47,637 nucleotides of DNA from a virus, in the IMG/VR virus record IMGVR_UViG_3300037587_000379, positions 1 through 47,637 of that record; one strand, 5' to 3'. Below, piece by piece: positions 14,773 through 21,264 of this stretch. The notes beneath the pieces were generated by a model, which was not told where the DNA came from, searched no databases, and worked only from the letters and a program-made list of their open reading frames with translations. Numbering within the stretch: position 1 is the first letter of the stretch; each line of letters starts with the position of its first letter. Made by a program: the position numbers and the translations under genes.

Positions 14773-14791
14773 CATACTGCACAGCAGTATG
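14773..14791. terminator. 8-bp stem-loop after the 229-aa gene
   Basis: CATACTGC and GCAGTATG around a 3-nt loop, starting right at the stop codon of the 229-aa gene. No U-run follows on the leftward transcript, so it may be an RNA-processing or stability hairpin rather than a true terminator. Confidence 0.4.
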
Positions 14792-14792
14792 T

Positions 14793-15482
14793 CTAGGCCG
14801 TCAGACGCTCGCCTACCTTGCCCCTCAGCTCCGTTAGAGTGGCAGTGATACGCTTCTGCACACCATCCAGCATCTCGGCAGCCCGCTCCGGATTAATACC
14901 GCGCAGTTCCTTATACTGCTCGGCAATCTTTGACAGCTGCACATCTATCTCATCTGTCGGATCACCGCTGGTATTACCCTGTGCATCAGGCTGCGCAGCT
15001 TGGTAGTCAGCCAGCAATTGCGCCTCATCGGCTAACTTCTTATCCTTCTTAGCCTTAGAGTTAGCCTTAGCTACCTTACTACACGTATCCTCCGTGCGTA
15101 GGTCGGCGCAGCGCTCCATACCACCCAGAATTTTGCGCTTGGCCGCATCGATAGGCTTTGGCATCTCCTGCACTCGGCACTTACCGGCTTCTTCACTGGT
15201 AAGATATACCTCGTACTTGTTGAGCGTGCCAATGAAGTCACGCTTCACCGCCTCCCGATTCTCCGGCACCATTGGGAAACCACCATTGCGATCAATGCAT
15301 TCAAGAGCACGGCTGTGAATATACGCAGCAATACTATTCTCAACGCCATCGGTCGCATCCTGCACACGCATCAGATGCACGGCAGTACGGCAGAACTCCT
15401 TATACTCCATGCCCTTAATCTGTTCGCTGGTCTTACCAACCACGTCCAGTTCGAGCACTTTATCACCTACTTTCAGTTCCAT
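14793..15482 (-). CDS. 229-aa helical protein
   Basis: Unrecognised, soluble, mostly alpha-helical. N-terminal MELKVGDKVLELDVVGKTSE, a basic central segment (KVAKANSKAKKDKKLADEAQ) and a coiled-coil-like C-terminus with a heptad pattern (LDGVQKRITATLTELRGKVG). Ideal SD GGAGGTGACAT. The gene is bracketed by two perfect hairpins (14773-14791 and 15509-15535), which suggests a stabilised, highly expressed message. Confidence 0.65.
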   Translation of the reverse strand: MELKVGDKVLELDVVGKTSEQIKGMEYKEFCRTAVHLMRVQDATDGVENSIAAYIHSRALECIDRNGGFPMVPENREAVKRDFIGTLNKYEVYLTSEEAGKCRVQEMPKPIDAAKRKILGGMERCADLRTEDTCSKVAKANSKAKKDKKLADEAQLLADYQAAQPDAQGNTSGDPTDEIDVQLSKIAEQYKELRGINPERAAEMLDGVQKRITATLTELRGKVGERLTA

Positions 15483-15508
15483 ATGTCACCTCCACATTAG
15501 GACTATGG

Positions 15509-15535
15509 ATGTGAACACAGGGAGTGTGCTCACAT
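15509..15535. ncRNA. 11-bp stem-loop in the leader of the 229-aa gene
   Basis: ATGTGA...TCACAT extends inward to 11 pairs (one G-U) around a 5-nt loop. It lies 27 bp upstream of the 229-aa start. It could be a 5' stabiliser or attenuator. The arms resemble half-sites of a CRP box, but the spacing of 15 is wrong for CRP. Confidence 0.4.
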
Positions 15536-15566
15536 TGATAGACCCAATAGGTGCATAGTGGTAATC

Positions 15567-15851
15567 CTAATCCATACGCAAGTCTCCTATCACCTGTAGC
15601 ACCGGCTTCAACTCATCTAACCATAGCTGGAAGGGTTTACCCTGCCGCTCTAGCATACGTGTCTTCACACCTGCCGTTATCACAGCTACCTTCTCATCCA
15701 TGTGACCTAAAGATTGAGAGCGCCACTCACTACCCTCTACCTTGTAACATATCACATACTTACTAGGCTTGATAGTCCTTACATCGAGTGAAGTGAGGGC
15801 TATTGGTGGCACCTCTCTCCTCTCGCTTGTTCCTTTCTTTACCTTTACCAT
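15567..15851 (-). CDS. 94-aa hypothetical protein
   Basis: Unrecognised. MVKVKKGTSERREVPPIALT, then a beta-rich middle (KYVICYKVEGSEW) and an amphipathic C-terminus (FQLWLDELKPVLQVIGDL). Start from GGAGG 8 nt upstream of ATGGTAAAG. It overlaps the cysteine-rich gene upstream by about 90 nt in another frame. Confidence 0.55.
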   Translation of the reverse strand: MVKVKKGTSERREVPPIALTSLDVRTIKPSKYVICYKVEGSEWRSQSLGHMDEKVAVITAGVKTRMLERQGKPFQLWLDELKPVLQVIGDLRMD

Positions 15852-16140
15852 TAGCTGTACCTCCATGCTCAGGACATGACCACACGCCTATAACGGGGCC
15901 ACCACTGACACTCTTATCCTTCTTTATCTTGGTATTAGTACAGCCCTCGTGCCTGCACTTATATACCATCTTACCCACGACATCTCTCCCGCCATAACAA
16001 ATCAGCTTTGGTATCTGGCACAGTCCTTGAGTTCTTCCACAGACATCGCACCAGCTTGAGCCAGAACACTCGGCGTACCTTTTCCTTATACGGGCACAGT
16101 TTTTCTGCACTCCGCAAGGAATCACTGAGATTAACTGCAT
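15763..16140 (-). CDS. Cysteine-rich zinc-binding protein, about 125 aa
   Basis: Cys pairs WCDVCG and then CRHEGC...CPEHGG look like one or two zinc fingers; the C-terminus is basic (KGKERNKREERGAT). The start is uncertain: ATG 16140 has no clear SD and the region overlaps the 68-aa frame. A shorter form from MVYKCRHEGC is possible. Either way, the finger at residues 60-95 is the best-supported part. Confidence 0.5.
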   Translation of the reverse strand: MQLISVIPCGVQKNCARIRKRYAECSGSSWCDVCGRTQGLCQIPKLICYGGRDVVGKMVYKCRHEGCTNTKIKKDKSVSGGPVIGVWSCPEHGGTANGKGKERNKREERGATNSPHFTRCKDYQA

Positions 16141-16177
16141 CTCTCGCACTACGTACTATCATATGAGATATATGCAC
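15971..16177 (-). CDS. 68-aa basic protein with GTG start
   Basis: GGAGGTGAA five bases before GTG gives a textbook initiation site directly after the stop of the 72-aa gene. The protein (VHISHMIVRSARDAVNLSDS...) is basic, with a CLWKNSR segment. It shares 170 nt with the cysteine-rich frame, so either this is a true overlap or a frameshift joins the two. Confidence 0.45.
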   Translation of the reverse strand: MHISHMIVRSARDAVNLSDSLRSAEKLCPYKEKVRRVFWLKLVRCLWKNSRTVPDTKADLLWRERCRG

Positions 16178-16187
16178 TCTTCACCTC

Positions 16188-16406
16188 CTAAGCACAGTCC
16201 TTACCTATGCTCGCTATTTCACGGGCCGCATCAGGCGTTAGCTGTACTACAGTCTCAGCTTGCACCGCCATCATGGCAGCTCGCTCCAGTACCTTCCAAG
16301 GACAGCGAGAGTGCACCATATTACTAAAGCCTACGATACTAAACTCACCGCCACTATTCTTATTCGGATAGGTAACCAGTACCTTCCGCTTCAGATGCCC
16401 ATGCAT
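16188..16406 (-). CDS. 72-aa hypothetical protein
   Basis: Unrecognised. MHGHLKRKVLVTYPNKNSGG, then a beta pattern and a helical C-terminus (LTPDAAREIASIGKDC). Strong SD GGAGGTGTGCT. Head of a tight cluster with the 68-aa gene. Confidence 0.6.
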   Translation of the reverse strand: MHGHLKRKVLVTYPNKNSGGEFSIVGFSNMVHSRCPWKVLERAAMMAVQAETVVQLTPDAAREIASIGKDCA

Positions 16407-16426
16407 AGCACACCTCCGTTGTTTAT

Positions 16427-16621
16427 TTATCTGATCTCATCAATCCATAGCTGTGGCCCCAATAGCGCATGAAGACAATGAGACACATGCCTATCCCAAT
16501 AGAGGTAGGCACGCATAGATACAGCAAAAGGAAAAGCTGTACCCCTCGTCTGCACTGACCAATACGCTCGTCGTAAGCGTGCTATCCTTAGCGCACGCTT
16601 CACGGCATCATCATCATACAT
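16427..16621 (-). CDS. 64-aa basic protein
   Basis: Unrecognised. MYDDDAVKRALRIARLRRAY has a basic amphipathic helix, then an aromatic C-terminus. Its ATG overlaps the stop of the upstream gene (CATGTATGA) and GAGGTG lies upstream. Confidence 0.55.
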   Translation of the reverse strand: MYDDDAVKRALRIARLRRAYWSVQTRGTAFPFAVSMRAYLYWDRHVSHCLHALLGPQLWIDEIR

Positions 16622-16805
16622 GATGCACCTCACAACTATCACAAGAAAAGCCTGTGGTATCTACTATCCGCGTGACTTCACCATGCTCACCCATATATAG
16701 CAGTTCACAGAAGGCTAATACATCCTTCTTATCTGTCCCATATATGCCAACAGAGAAACCACTAGCAAAAACTACTTTAAAGAGAATCACCTTGTTCCTC
16801 CCCAT
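16614..16805 (-). CDS. 63-aa hypothetical protein
   Basis: Unrecognised. MGRNKVILFKVVFASGFSVG, a beta-strand-rich start, ends in GFSCDSCEVHHV, a CxxC plus two His that could bind zinc. GGAGAATGTATCAG precedes the ATG; an in-frame ATG three codons upstream is an alternative start. Confidence 0.5.
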   Translation of the reverse strand: MGRNKVILFKVVFASGFSVGIYGTDKKDVLAFCELLYMGEHGEVTRIVDTTGFSCDSCEVHHV

Positions 16806-16893
16806 CTGATACATTCTCCATAATACAGGCTTCACCTGTACTATAGGCAACGCACCCCTTGCAGTGGATTGGCGGTCCTAGTTCAGTGCTCAT
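16777..16893 (-). CDS. Possible 38-aa peptide with CxxC
   Basis: MSTELGPPIHCKGCVAYSTG, ending GEEQGDSL, in a different frame from the gene that follows. The nearest GGAG is far upstream, so initiation is doubtful. Confidence 0.3.
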   Translation of the reverse strand: MSTELGPPIHCKGCVAYSTGEACIMENVSDGEEQGDSL

Positions 16894-16955
16894 GGCAGAA
16901 TCACATCATACTCACACTCCTCTCATTTCCGGCACTTTCAATGCACTCATGATCA

Positions 16956-16967
16956 CGTCCTAGGACA
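16956..16967. promoter_or_regulatory. Palindromic operator-like site 4
   Basis: CGTCCTAGGACA followed by GGG, between the 51-aa membrane gene and the possible 38-aa peptide. Confidence 0.6.
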
Positions 16968-16987
16968 GGGCGTGACACATCAGCACA

Positions 16988-17143
16988 CTACTCACCAACC
17001 TCAAGTAAACCCCCACTAATAATCGCTGTACCTAATCCCGCTGCTAGTAGCGCCCATCCTGTACCCCACAATGTGTAGACGCCAATGGAAAAAAAGACAA
17101 CAGCTACAATAGCAAGCACCCAGCCTACTAAACGTATACTCAT
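16988..17143 (-). CDS. 51-aa membrane protein with two helices
   Basis: MSIRLVGWVLAIVAVVFFSI then WALLAAGLGTAIISGGLLEV: a helical hairpin. SD AGAGGAG 7 nt before the ATG. It is flanked by palindromic sites on both sides (16956 and 17205), so it may be under the same regulator. Function unknown. Confidence 0.6.
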   Translation of the reverse strand: MSIRLVGWVLAIVAVVFFSIGVYTLWGTGWALLAAGLGTAIISGGLLEVGE

Positions 17144-17204
17144 ATCACACTCCTCTTATTGTCTCCCATTTAGTTAAGTCAATTTACTCGGGCACCCTAT
17201 CCCG

Positions 17205-17216
17205 TGTCCTAGGACA
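17205..17216. promoter_or_regulatory. Palindromic operator-like site 5
   Basis: Perfect TGTCCTAGGACA in the gap between the 140-aa gene and the 51-aa membrane gene. Confidence 0.6.
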
Positions 17217-17236
17217 AAGGCACCCTGATAAAGGGA

Positions 17237-17659
17237 CTAACCCTGCTCAATAGGTGAGCTTAAGACAGCAGCCCCCTTGCTGTTAGGCGAGCGATACCAT
17301 AGCTGCATCTTGCACATCATCTGCATCCGCTTGCTGCCAGTATCAAGCTCAACATCATTACTGTTGTAGCCATAGGTAGCTTTTTCTATGCCACATTTAG
17401 CCATGACCATCTCGCTGATAGCCTCGCCCAATTCACTGATGTCCCGGCCAGCCTTAGTCAATACACGCTTAGCCATTGTTACCTGGTAGGCTAGTGCTTC
17501 GCGACGACGGCAATTAAAGCCGTTGACCATTGCCCTACTTGGGCAAGCTGGCAGACCTGAACCAGAATCAAAGCTATTCCTACCGATCTCTCGGTCAGTG
17601 ATTACATGACGGGGCACTAGCTCGATATTCACACTACTACCCGGACTGTGTGAGTACAT
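17237..17659 (-). CDS. 140-aa hypothetical protein, first gene of the leftward early arm
   Basis: Unrecognised. MYSHSPGSSVNIELVPRHVI, a central Arg-rich segment (NGFNCRRREALAYQ), a helical part (ISELGEAISEMVMAKCG) and several Met/Cys near the end. Excellent SD TAGGAGG. As the first leftward gene beside the divergent control region it is probably transcribed earliest and may act on host functions (inference). Confidence 0.65.
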   Translation of the reverse strand: MYSHSPGSSVNIELVPRHVITDREIGRNSFDSGSGLPACPSRAMVNGFNCRRREALAYQVTMAKRVLTKAGRDISELGEAISEMVMAKCGIEKATYGYNSNDVELDTGSKRMQMMCKMQLWYRSPNSKGAAVLSSPIEQG

Positions 17660-17856
17660 AGCCTATACCTCCTATATCGTGCCAACAGCCAAAGCGGCGT
17701 CGGGAACGTCGTAGTAGTCAGTGGATCTGAATCTCCAAAGTGGATGAATTTGCTTAAAGGCATTGCATGGCCTGTGCCAAGTCGTGTAAGTGTATGAAAT
17801 GTATAGGGAAAGGAGCCATATTCCAGAAGGGTATAAGCATAGAACCAAGTGCAAAA

Positions 17857-17873
17857 TGTAAAGAAAGCTGACA
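17857..17873 (+). repeat. 17-bp direct repeat, copy 1
   Basis: TGTAAAGAAAGCTGACA, identical to 17977-17993. It ends in CTGACA, close to a -35 box, and 35-55 bp later both copies have GTGTCA followed by TTATAYGC, so a larger diverged module is duplicated. Confidence 0.7.
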
Positions 17874-17976
17874 CATTTGAGGCAATATCAAAGAGTTAGG
17901 GTGTCAGGTTATTATACGCATAGATGTCAATATAAGGTGAAGTGTAGCAGTATCAAGGGCTTAGGTCATGCCGAGG

Positions 17977-17993
17977 TGTAAAGAAAGCTGACA
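17977..17993 (+). repeat. 17-bp direct repeat, copy 2 (possible rightward promoter)
   Basis: Identical to copy 1. Here CTGACA is followed after 17-18 bp by TTATATG, a passable sigma-70 promoter toward the late genes. The copy 1 context lacks a -10 at that distance. Confidence 0.55.
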
Positions 17994-18050
17994 GTCGCAG
18001 TGTCACCTGTTTATATGCGTGAAGTAGCACGTTGACGGTGTGTTACAGGT

Positions 18051-18186
18051 ATGCAATAAGTATGCCGGCATGATACTTGCTAATGCATAGAACGTGCCAG
18101 TGTACCATGGCATAGAGTATGCATCATGCAAAGAGTGTGCCAAGTCCTTGTCCTAGGACAGCAGCTTATGCAAGGAGTGTGCCAAG
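18051..18186 (+). repeat. Iteron-like array around a palindrome
   Basis: ATGCAAAGAGTGTGCCAAG at 18126-18144 and ATGCAAGGAGTGTGCCAAG at 18168-18186 differ by one base; weaker copies start at 18083 (14/19) and 18051 (13/19). Spacings are 32, 43 and 42 bp. The two best copies bracket the palindrome at 18149-18160 symmetrically. Confidence 0.6.
18149..18160. promoter_or_regulatory. Palindromic operator-like site 6
   Basis: Perfect TGTCCTAGGACA between two near-identical 19-bp repeats in the divergent region. It is the only one of the six sites near the late operon. Confidence 0.65.
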
Positions 18187-18420
18187 AAAGAGTAATTGTA
18201 AGAGTAGTCAGAAGGCTAAGCGTAGCCGAAAGCGTATTAATAGTAGTAATGAAAAAGAAAAGACAAATGAGTGTGATTCGCGTTCACGAAAAAGAAGAAG
18301 GGGGTGTGGGGTGTGCTATATAATGCATTTGACCCCTCAAAAATATCTCTACAACTTTTTATAACTCCCTCTACTACTCTAGAATTCCCCTAGCATTCAT
18401 ACAAAAGTACACTAATTCAC

Positions 18421-18470
18421 ACTTATTTTAACTTATTTCATGTTTATTTCACTTATTTCACTTATTTTAC
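18421..18470. repeat. AT-rich short tandem repeats, possible unwinding element
   Basis: ACTTATTT recurs four times, plus one TTTATTTC variant, in 50 bp (units of 9-12 bp). The composition and its place beside the iterons suit a DNA unwinding element. Confidence 0.55.
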
Positions 18471-18500
18471 ACAAAAAAAGGAACGTTCTGGTTTTCAAAC

Positions 18501-18522
18501 GGTCTACTATAGTATATAGACC
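18501..18522. repeat. Inverted repeat with TATA core
   Basis: GGTCTA and TAGACC enclose CTATAGTATA; the inner TACTATAGTA is itself a palindrome. A TA-rich run follows to 18536. It could be a promoter/operator for the late operon. Confidence 0.4.
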
Positions 18523-18682
18523 TATATATATATACTTAGTAATACCACCGTAGCTGTATGTATATTCTATACATCATGTACATACATATACATGTGACAT
18601 TCGCCATAGTGTATGTATGTTACTTTACAGCAGCTGAATATATATACACAGATTAATAAACCAGATAAAGATAAACAATACT

Positions 18683-18946
18683 ATGATTCATAGAAAAGTA
18701 ATAGAGCTGACTACAGGTACTACAGATATAGATGTATCCTCTACCAGTTTAGGCTGGGCTGCAGACAGTACTGGTTCTACTTATACCGTAGAAGGGACCC
18801 ACGATGGCTCACACTACTTCATACTACAAGCCTCTGGGACTGCAGATACCTTCGGTTCCGTCCTATACCCCCTACGTAAGATCAGGCTCAATGTGTCTAT
18901 AGACGCAGGTCAGGTTACACTAATGACGAGTTCCATCTCAGGATAA
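18683..18946 (+). CDS. 87-aa beta-rich protein, first late gene
   Basis: Unrecognised. Thr/Ser/Gly-rich beta pattern (ELTTGTTDIDVSSTSLGW ... LNVSIDAGQVTLMTSSISG) like small tail or fibre accessory domains. The leader has no clear SD. It precedes two small genes and the tail fibres in the rightward operon. Confidence 0.65.
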   Translation: MIHRKVIELTTGTTDIDVSSTSLGWAADSTGSTYTVEGTHDGSHYFILQASGTADTFGSVLYPLRKIRLNVSIDAGQVTLMTSSISG

Positions 18947-18950
18947 GATT

Positions 18951-19145
18951 ATGGCTGTAGCTCAGGCTAAGAAAAATATCAAGTCTCTCTTACGAGATGA
19001 GAAGACAGCTAGGAAGATTCAGCTGGGTGCTAAGACAGCCTCATTAGAAGAAGCTTCTACAAAATTGCTCAATAGGGCAGGTATAGCAGCTCAGAGAGAG
19101 TTTGACAAGTTGGTAGCTGATAGATTAAAAGGAATAAGGAAATAG
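18951..19145 (+). CDS. 64-aa basic helical protein
   Basis: Unrecognised (MAVAQAKKNIKSLLRDEKTA ... DKLVADRLKGIRK). Highly basic, amphipathic helices. It is packed between the 87-aa and PLA2-like genes with 2-4 bp gaps, so it is part of the same translational unit. Confidence 0.65.
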   Translation: MAVAQAKKNIKSLLRDEKTARKIQLGAKTASLEEASTKLLNRAGIAAQREFDKLVADRLKGIRK

Positions 19146-19147
19146 TT

Positions 19148-19363
19148 ATGGCATGCACATTCTTTCCAGAAGGAAGCTGGGCCTCCTGCTGTGTTACACA
19201 CGATAAGCACTACTTAAAAGGCTCTAAGGTGTCTCGTAAGGACGCAGATCAGCACTTAAAGCACTGTGTTACAGAAGCTGGTCACCCCCATATCGCCAAG
19301 ATGATGTATGCAGGTGTACGTACCTTCGGCCGCTTCTTCTATAAGGGCAAGCTAAACAACTAA
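19148..19363 (+). CDS. 71-aa phospholipase A2-like protein
   Basis: EGSWASCCVTHDKHYLKGSK and then KDADQHLKHCV reproduce the phospholipase A2 active-site helix CCxxHDxxY, with a following D and a second Cys helix that would bridge it. Small proteins with this motif occur in phages and proteobacteria. If active it would cleave membrane phospholipids, which in this late position suggests a role in lysis or entry (inference). The Ca-binding loop seen in animal PLA2 is reduced. Its stop overlaps the first fibre gene start. Confidence 0.6.
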   Translation: MACTFFPEGSWASCCVTHDKHYLKGSKVSRKDADQHLKHCVTEAGHPHIAKMMYAGVRTFGRFFYKGKLNN

Positions 19364-20193
19364 TGACTAGTACGTATACCCCTACTACTATAGGTACAGG
19401 CTACGGCGAAGAAACCAAAGTTAATGAGAATTTGGTGGACATCAATGTAGGTCTGGACCAGAACTTATCCCGCTCCCTCTCAGCAGATAATGCTATGGAA
19501 GCAGATCTGGATATGGGTAGCTTTGAGTTAGTCAGTGTGGGCACAACTCATGCACAGACAGTCACCGTACCACAACCCATTCCCACAGTTGGCACAGAGG
19601 TCATAGACCTAACTGTAACAAACACCCCAGCAGGGAATATAGCAGCTACAAGTTTACAAGCAGCTATAAACGAATTAGATACAGAGAAAAGTGCCACTGG
19701 CCACACCCACACTCTTACAGATGTAACGGATAGTGGTACAGTAGCTGCACTAGATATAGGGACTAGTGCGAGCCAGGTTCTTCAGCTAGATAGCTCAGCT
19801 AAACTACCAGCAGTAGATGGTTCTCAGATAACCAATTTGCCTCATAAGTTTCCAAGCTTTTCCAGGATTACAACCTCTTCAAGTTTTGGAAGTGGTAATG
19901 CTACAGTTCTTACTCACGGATTGGGGTCAATCCCCTCTTTTGTTAGTATCCAATTAGTTTGCATAGGTCCAGACCTTGGCTACTCTATAGGGGATATCAT
20001 CTCTATTAACTTTGGATCTGGTGCTCTAGATAATAGGATAGACACTGGGATATCTGTGACCTTATCAAGTACCACTGTAAGTGTGCGGTGGGGAAATGAT
20101 AATGACTTTATCAGGATCCTTAGAAAGAATAACGGTAGAAGGGATAATCTACGTGAACAAGATTGGGATGTACGGATAACAGCCTACAAATAA
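19363..20193 (+). CDS. Tail-fibre protein, paralogue 1 (276 aa)
   Basis: Short fibre in the position of T7 gp17. The N-terminal part (TSTYTPTTIGTGYGEETKVN...) and the middle block AAINELDTEKSATGHTHTL, with a GHTH motif typical of phage fibre shafts, are shared with the next gene. The C-terminal domain (beta-rich, LGYSIGDIISINFGSG) is the likely receptor-binding tip. It diverges from the second copy mainly in the segments flanking the shaft and at the tip. Confidence 0.8.
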   Translation: MTSTYTPTTIGTGYGEETKVNENLVDINVGLDQNLSRSLSADNAMEADLDMGSFELVSVGTTHAQTVTVPQPIPTVGTEVIDLTVTNTPAGNIAATSLQAAINELDTEKSATGHTHTLTDVTDSGTVAALDIGTSASQVLQLDSSAKLPAVDGSQITNLPHKFPSFSRITTSSSFGSGNATVLTHGLGSIPSFVSIQLVCIGPDLGYSIGDIISINFGSGALDNRIDTGISVTLSSTTVSVRWGNDNDFIRILRKNNGRRDNLREQDWDVRITAYK

Positions 20194-20206
20194 ACAAGAA
20201 GAGTAT

Positions 20207-21034
20207 ATGACTAGTACCTATACACCTACCCCTATCTCCGCAGGCTTTGGCCAAGAGACGGCGATAAATACGAACAATACCGATATCAAGACAGCGCTAG
20301 ATGGTGGTCTCACAAGAGCTAGCTCAGCTAGTAATACTATGCTGTCCAATCTTGATATGAATAGCAACGATATAGACAACTGTAGCACCCTTAATACCAC
20401 TATACTGAAGATAGCAGGGGTTGAGGTTACAACTTCGACGGTTACTACTACTGCTTCAGACATAACAAACGTGGCAGCGGGGAATATCTCTTCCACAGAT
20501 GTGCAGTCTGCAATCAATGAGCTAGATACAGAGAAGTCTGCAAGCGCGCATACACACTTACTAGCTACCATAACAGATTCAGGAACAGCAGCCTCTAAAA
20601 ACGTGGGGACATCAGCACTTAATGTTGTACAGCTAGATGGCTCGGCTAAGATCCCAGCCGTAGACGGTTCTCAGCTGACTAACTTACTACTTACAGAAGA
20701 CTTCACCTCTAGTGAGCAAACTATAACAGCTGCAGGATCCTTGACGATAGCACATAGTTTATCCTCAACACCTGAGCTTGTGCAGCTTCACATCATAAAC
20801 AAGACTGCAGAGTTGAACTACTCTATAGGTGACGTGCTCCTAATAAACCCTGCGGGTAATGCTATAGGTGCTGTCTCTCAAGACTATGGAAACTCTGTAG
20901 TACTAGATTCAACAAATATTAATGTTAGGTTTGGTGCAGATACTGCAGTATACGAAGTTTTAAATAAGACAACAGGTGTCTCGGCAACTATAACTCCAGC
21001 TAATTGGAAGCTAGTAATTAAGGCCTGGGCATGA
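20207..21034 (+). CDS. Tail-fibre protein, paralogue 2 (275 aa)
   Basis: Tandem paralogue of the gene just upstream, same length and block order: TSTYTPTPISAGFGQETAIN start, INELDTEKSASAHTHLLATI shaft, AVDGSQLTNL hinge, and a tip with LNYSIGDVLLINPAG. The pair could form a hetero-oligomeric fibre or offer two receptor specificities. Its stop overlaps the next start. Confidence 0.8.
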   Translation: MTSTYTPTPISAGFGQETAINTNNTDIKTALDGGLTRASSASNTMLSNLDMNSNDIDNCSTLNTTILKIAGVEVTTSTVTTTASDITNVAAGNISSTDVQSAINELDTEKSASAHTHLLATITDSGTAASKNVGTSALNVVQLDGSAKIPAVDGSQLTNLLLTEDFTSSEQTITAAGSLTIAHSLSSTPELVQLHIINKTAELNYSIGDVLLINPAGNAIGAVSQDYGNSVVLDSTNINVRFGADTAVYEVLNKTTGVSATITPANWKLVIKAWA

Positions 21035-21264
21035 TTACTACAGGCCTGCTAGAGTTAGTTTGGATACCCTTTGGTATCATAGTGGGCTGGTTGTACACAA
21101 AGATTGGAAAGCTTGAAAGCAGAGTAGATAACAAAGTAGATAAGGATGACTACCACGAGATTTTAGGTCTCGTATCTGAGATTAGGGACATGTTAACCGA
21201 GGTCAGATTAGAGGTAGCCAAATGGGTAGGAAAGCTGGAAGGCCAAGCGAAGCCTCGCGACTAG
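21031..21264 (+). CDS. 77-aa membrane-anchored coiled-coil protein
   Basis: N-terminal transmembrane helix (LLELVWIPFGIIVGWLY) followed by a heptad coiled coil (KIGKLESRVDNKVDKDDYHE...) and a short charged tail. Between fibre and TerL, T7 carries holin, small terminase and Rz genes; this protein could be a holin or spanin-like lysis protein. Its coiled coil would also suit a terminase small subunit, but the membrane segment argues against that. It overlaps terL by 43 nt. Confidence 0.6.
   Translation: MITTGLLELVWIPFGIIVGWLYTKIGKLESRVDNKVDKDDYHEILGLVSEIRDMLTEVRLEVAKWVGKLEGQAKPRD

Larger units (their letters stand above)
17660..18682. promoter_or_regulatory. Divergent control region and candidate replication origin
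   Basis: About 1 kb without a convincing gene between the leftward early and rightward late arms. From left to right: two copies of a 17-bp repeat 120 bp apart (17857, 17977), four iteron-like 19-mers (18051-18186), the sixth palindrome (18149), a purine-rich block (18235-18300), an AT-rich block of CTTATTT repeats (18421-18470) and an inverted repeat with TATA runs (18501-18536). The layout of iterons, AT-rich element and divergent transcription is typical of a phage origin. Open frames here are AT-biased and lack SDs. Confidence 0.6.

Noticed and set aside
17629-17874. 81-aa leftward frame in the control region
   Set aside because: No SD, Thr/Leu/Tyr-biased text from AT-rich DNA, and it overlaps the start of the well-supported 140-aa gene.
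18119-18364. 81-aa rightward frame ending in the purine block
   Set aside because: It runs across the iterons and palindrome, has no SD, and the Arg/Lys/Ser text comes from the repeat and purine composition.
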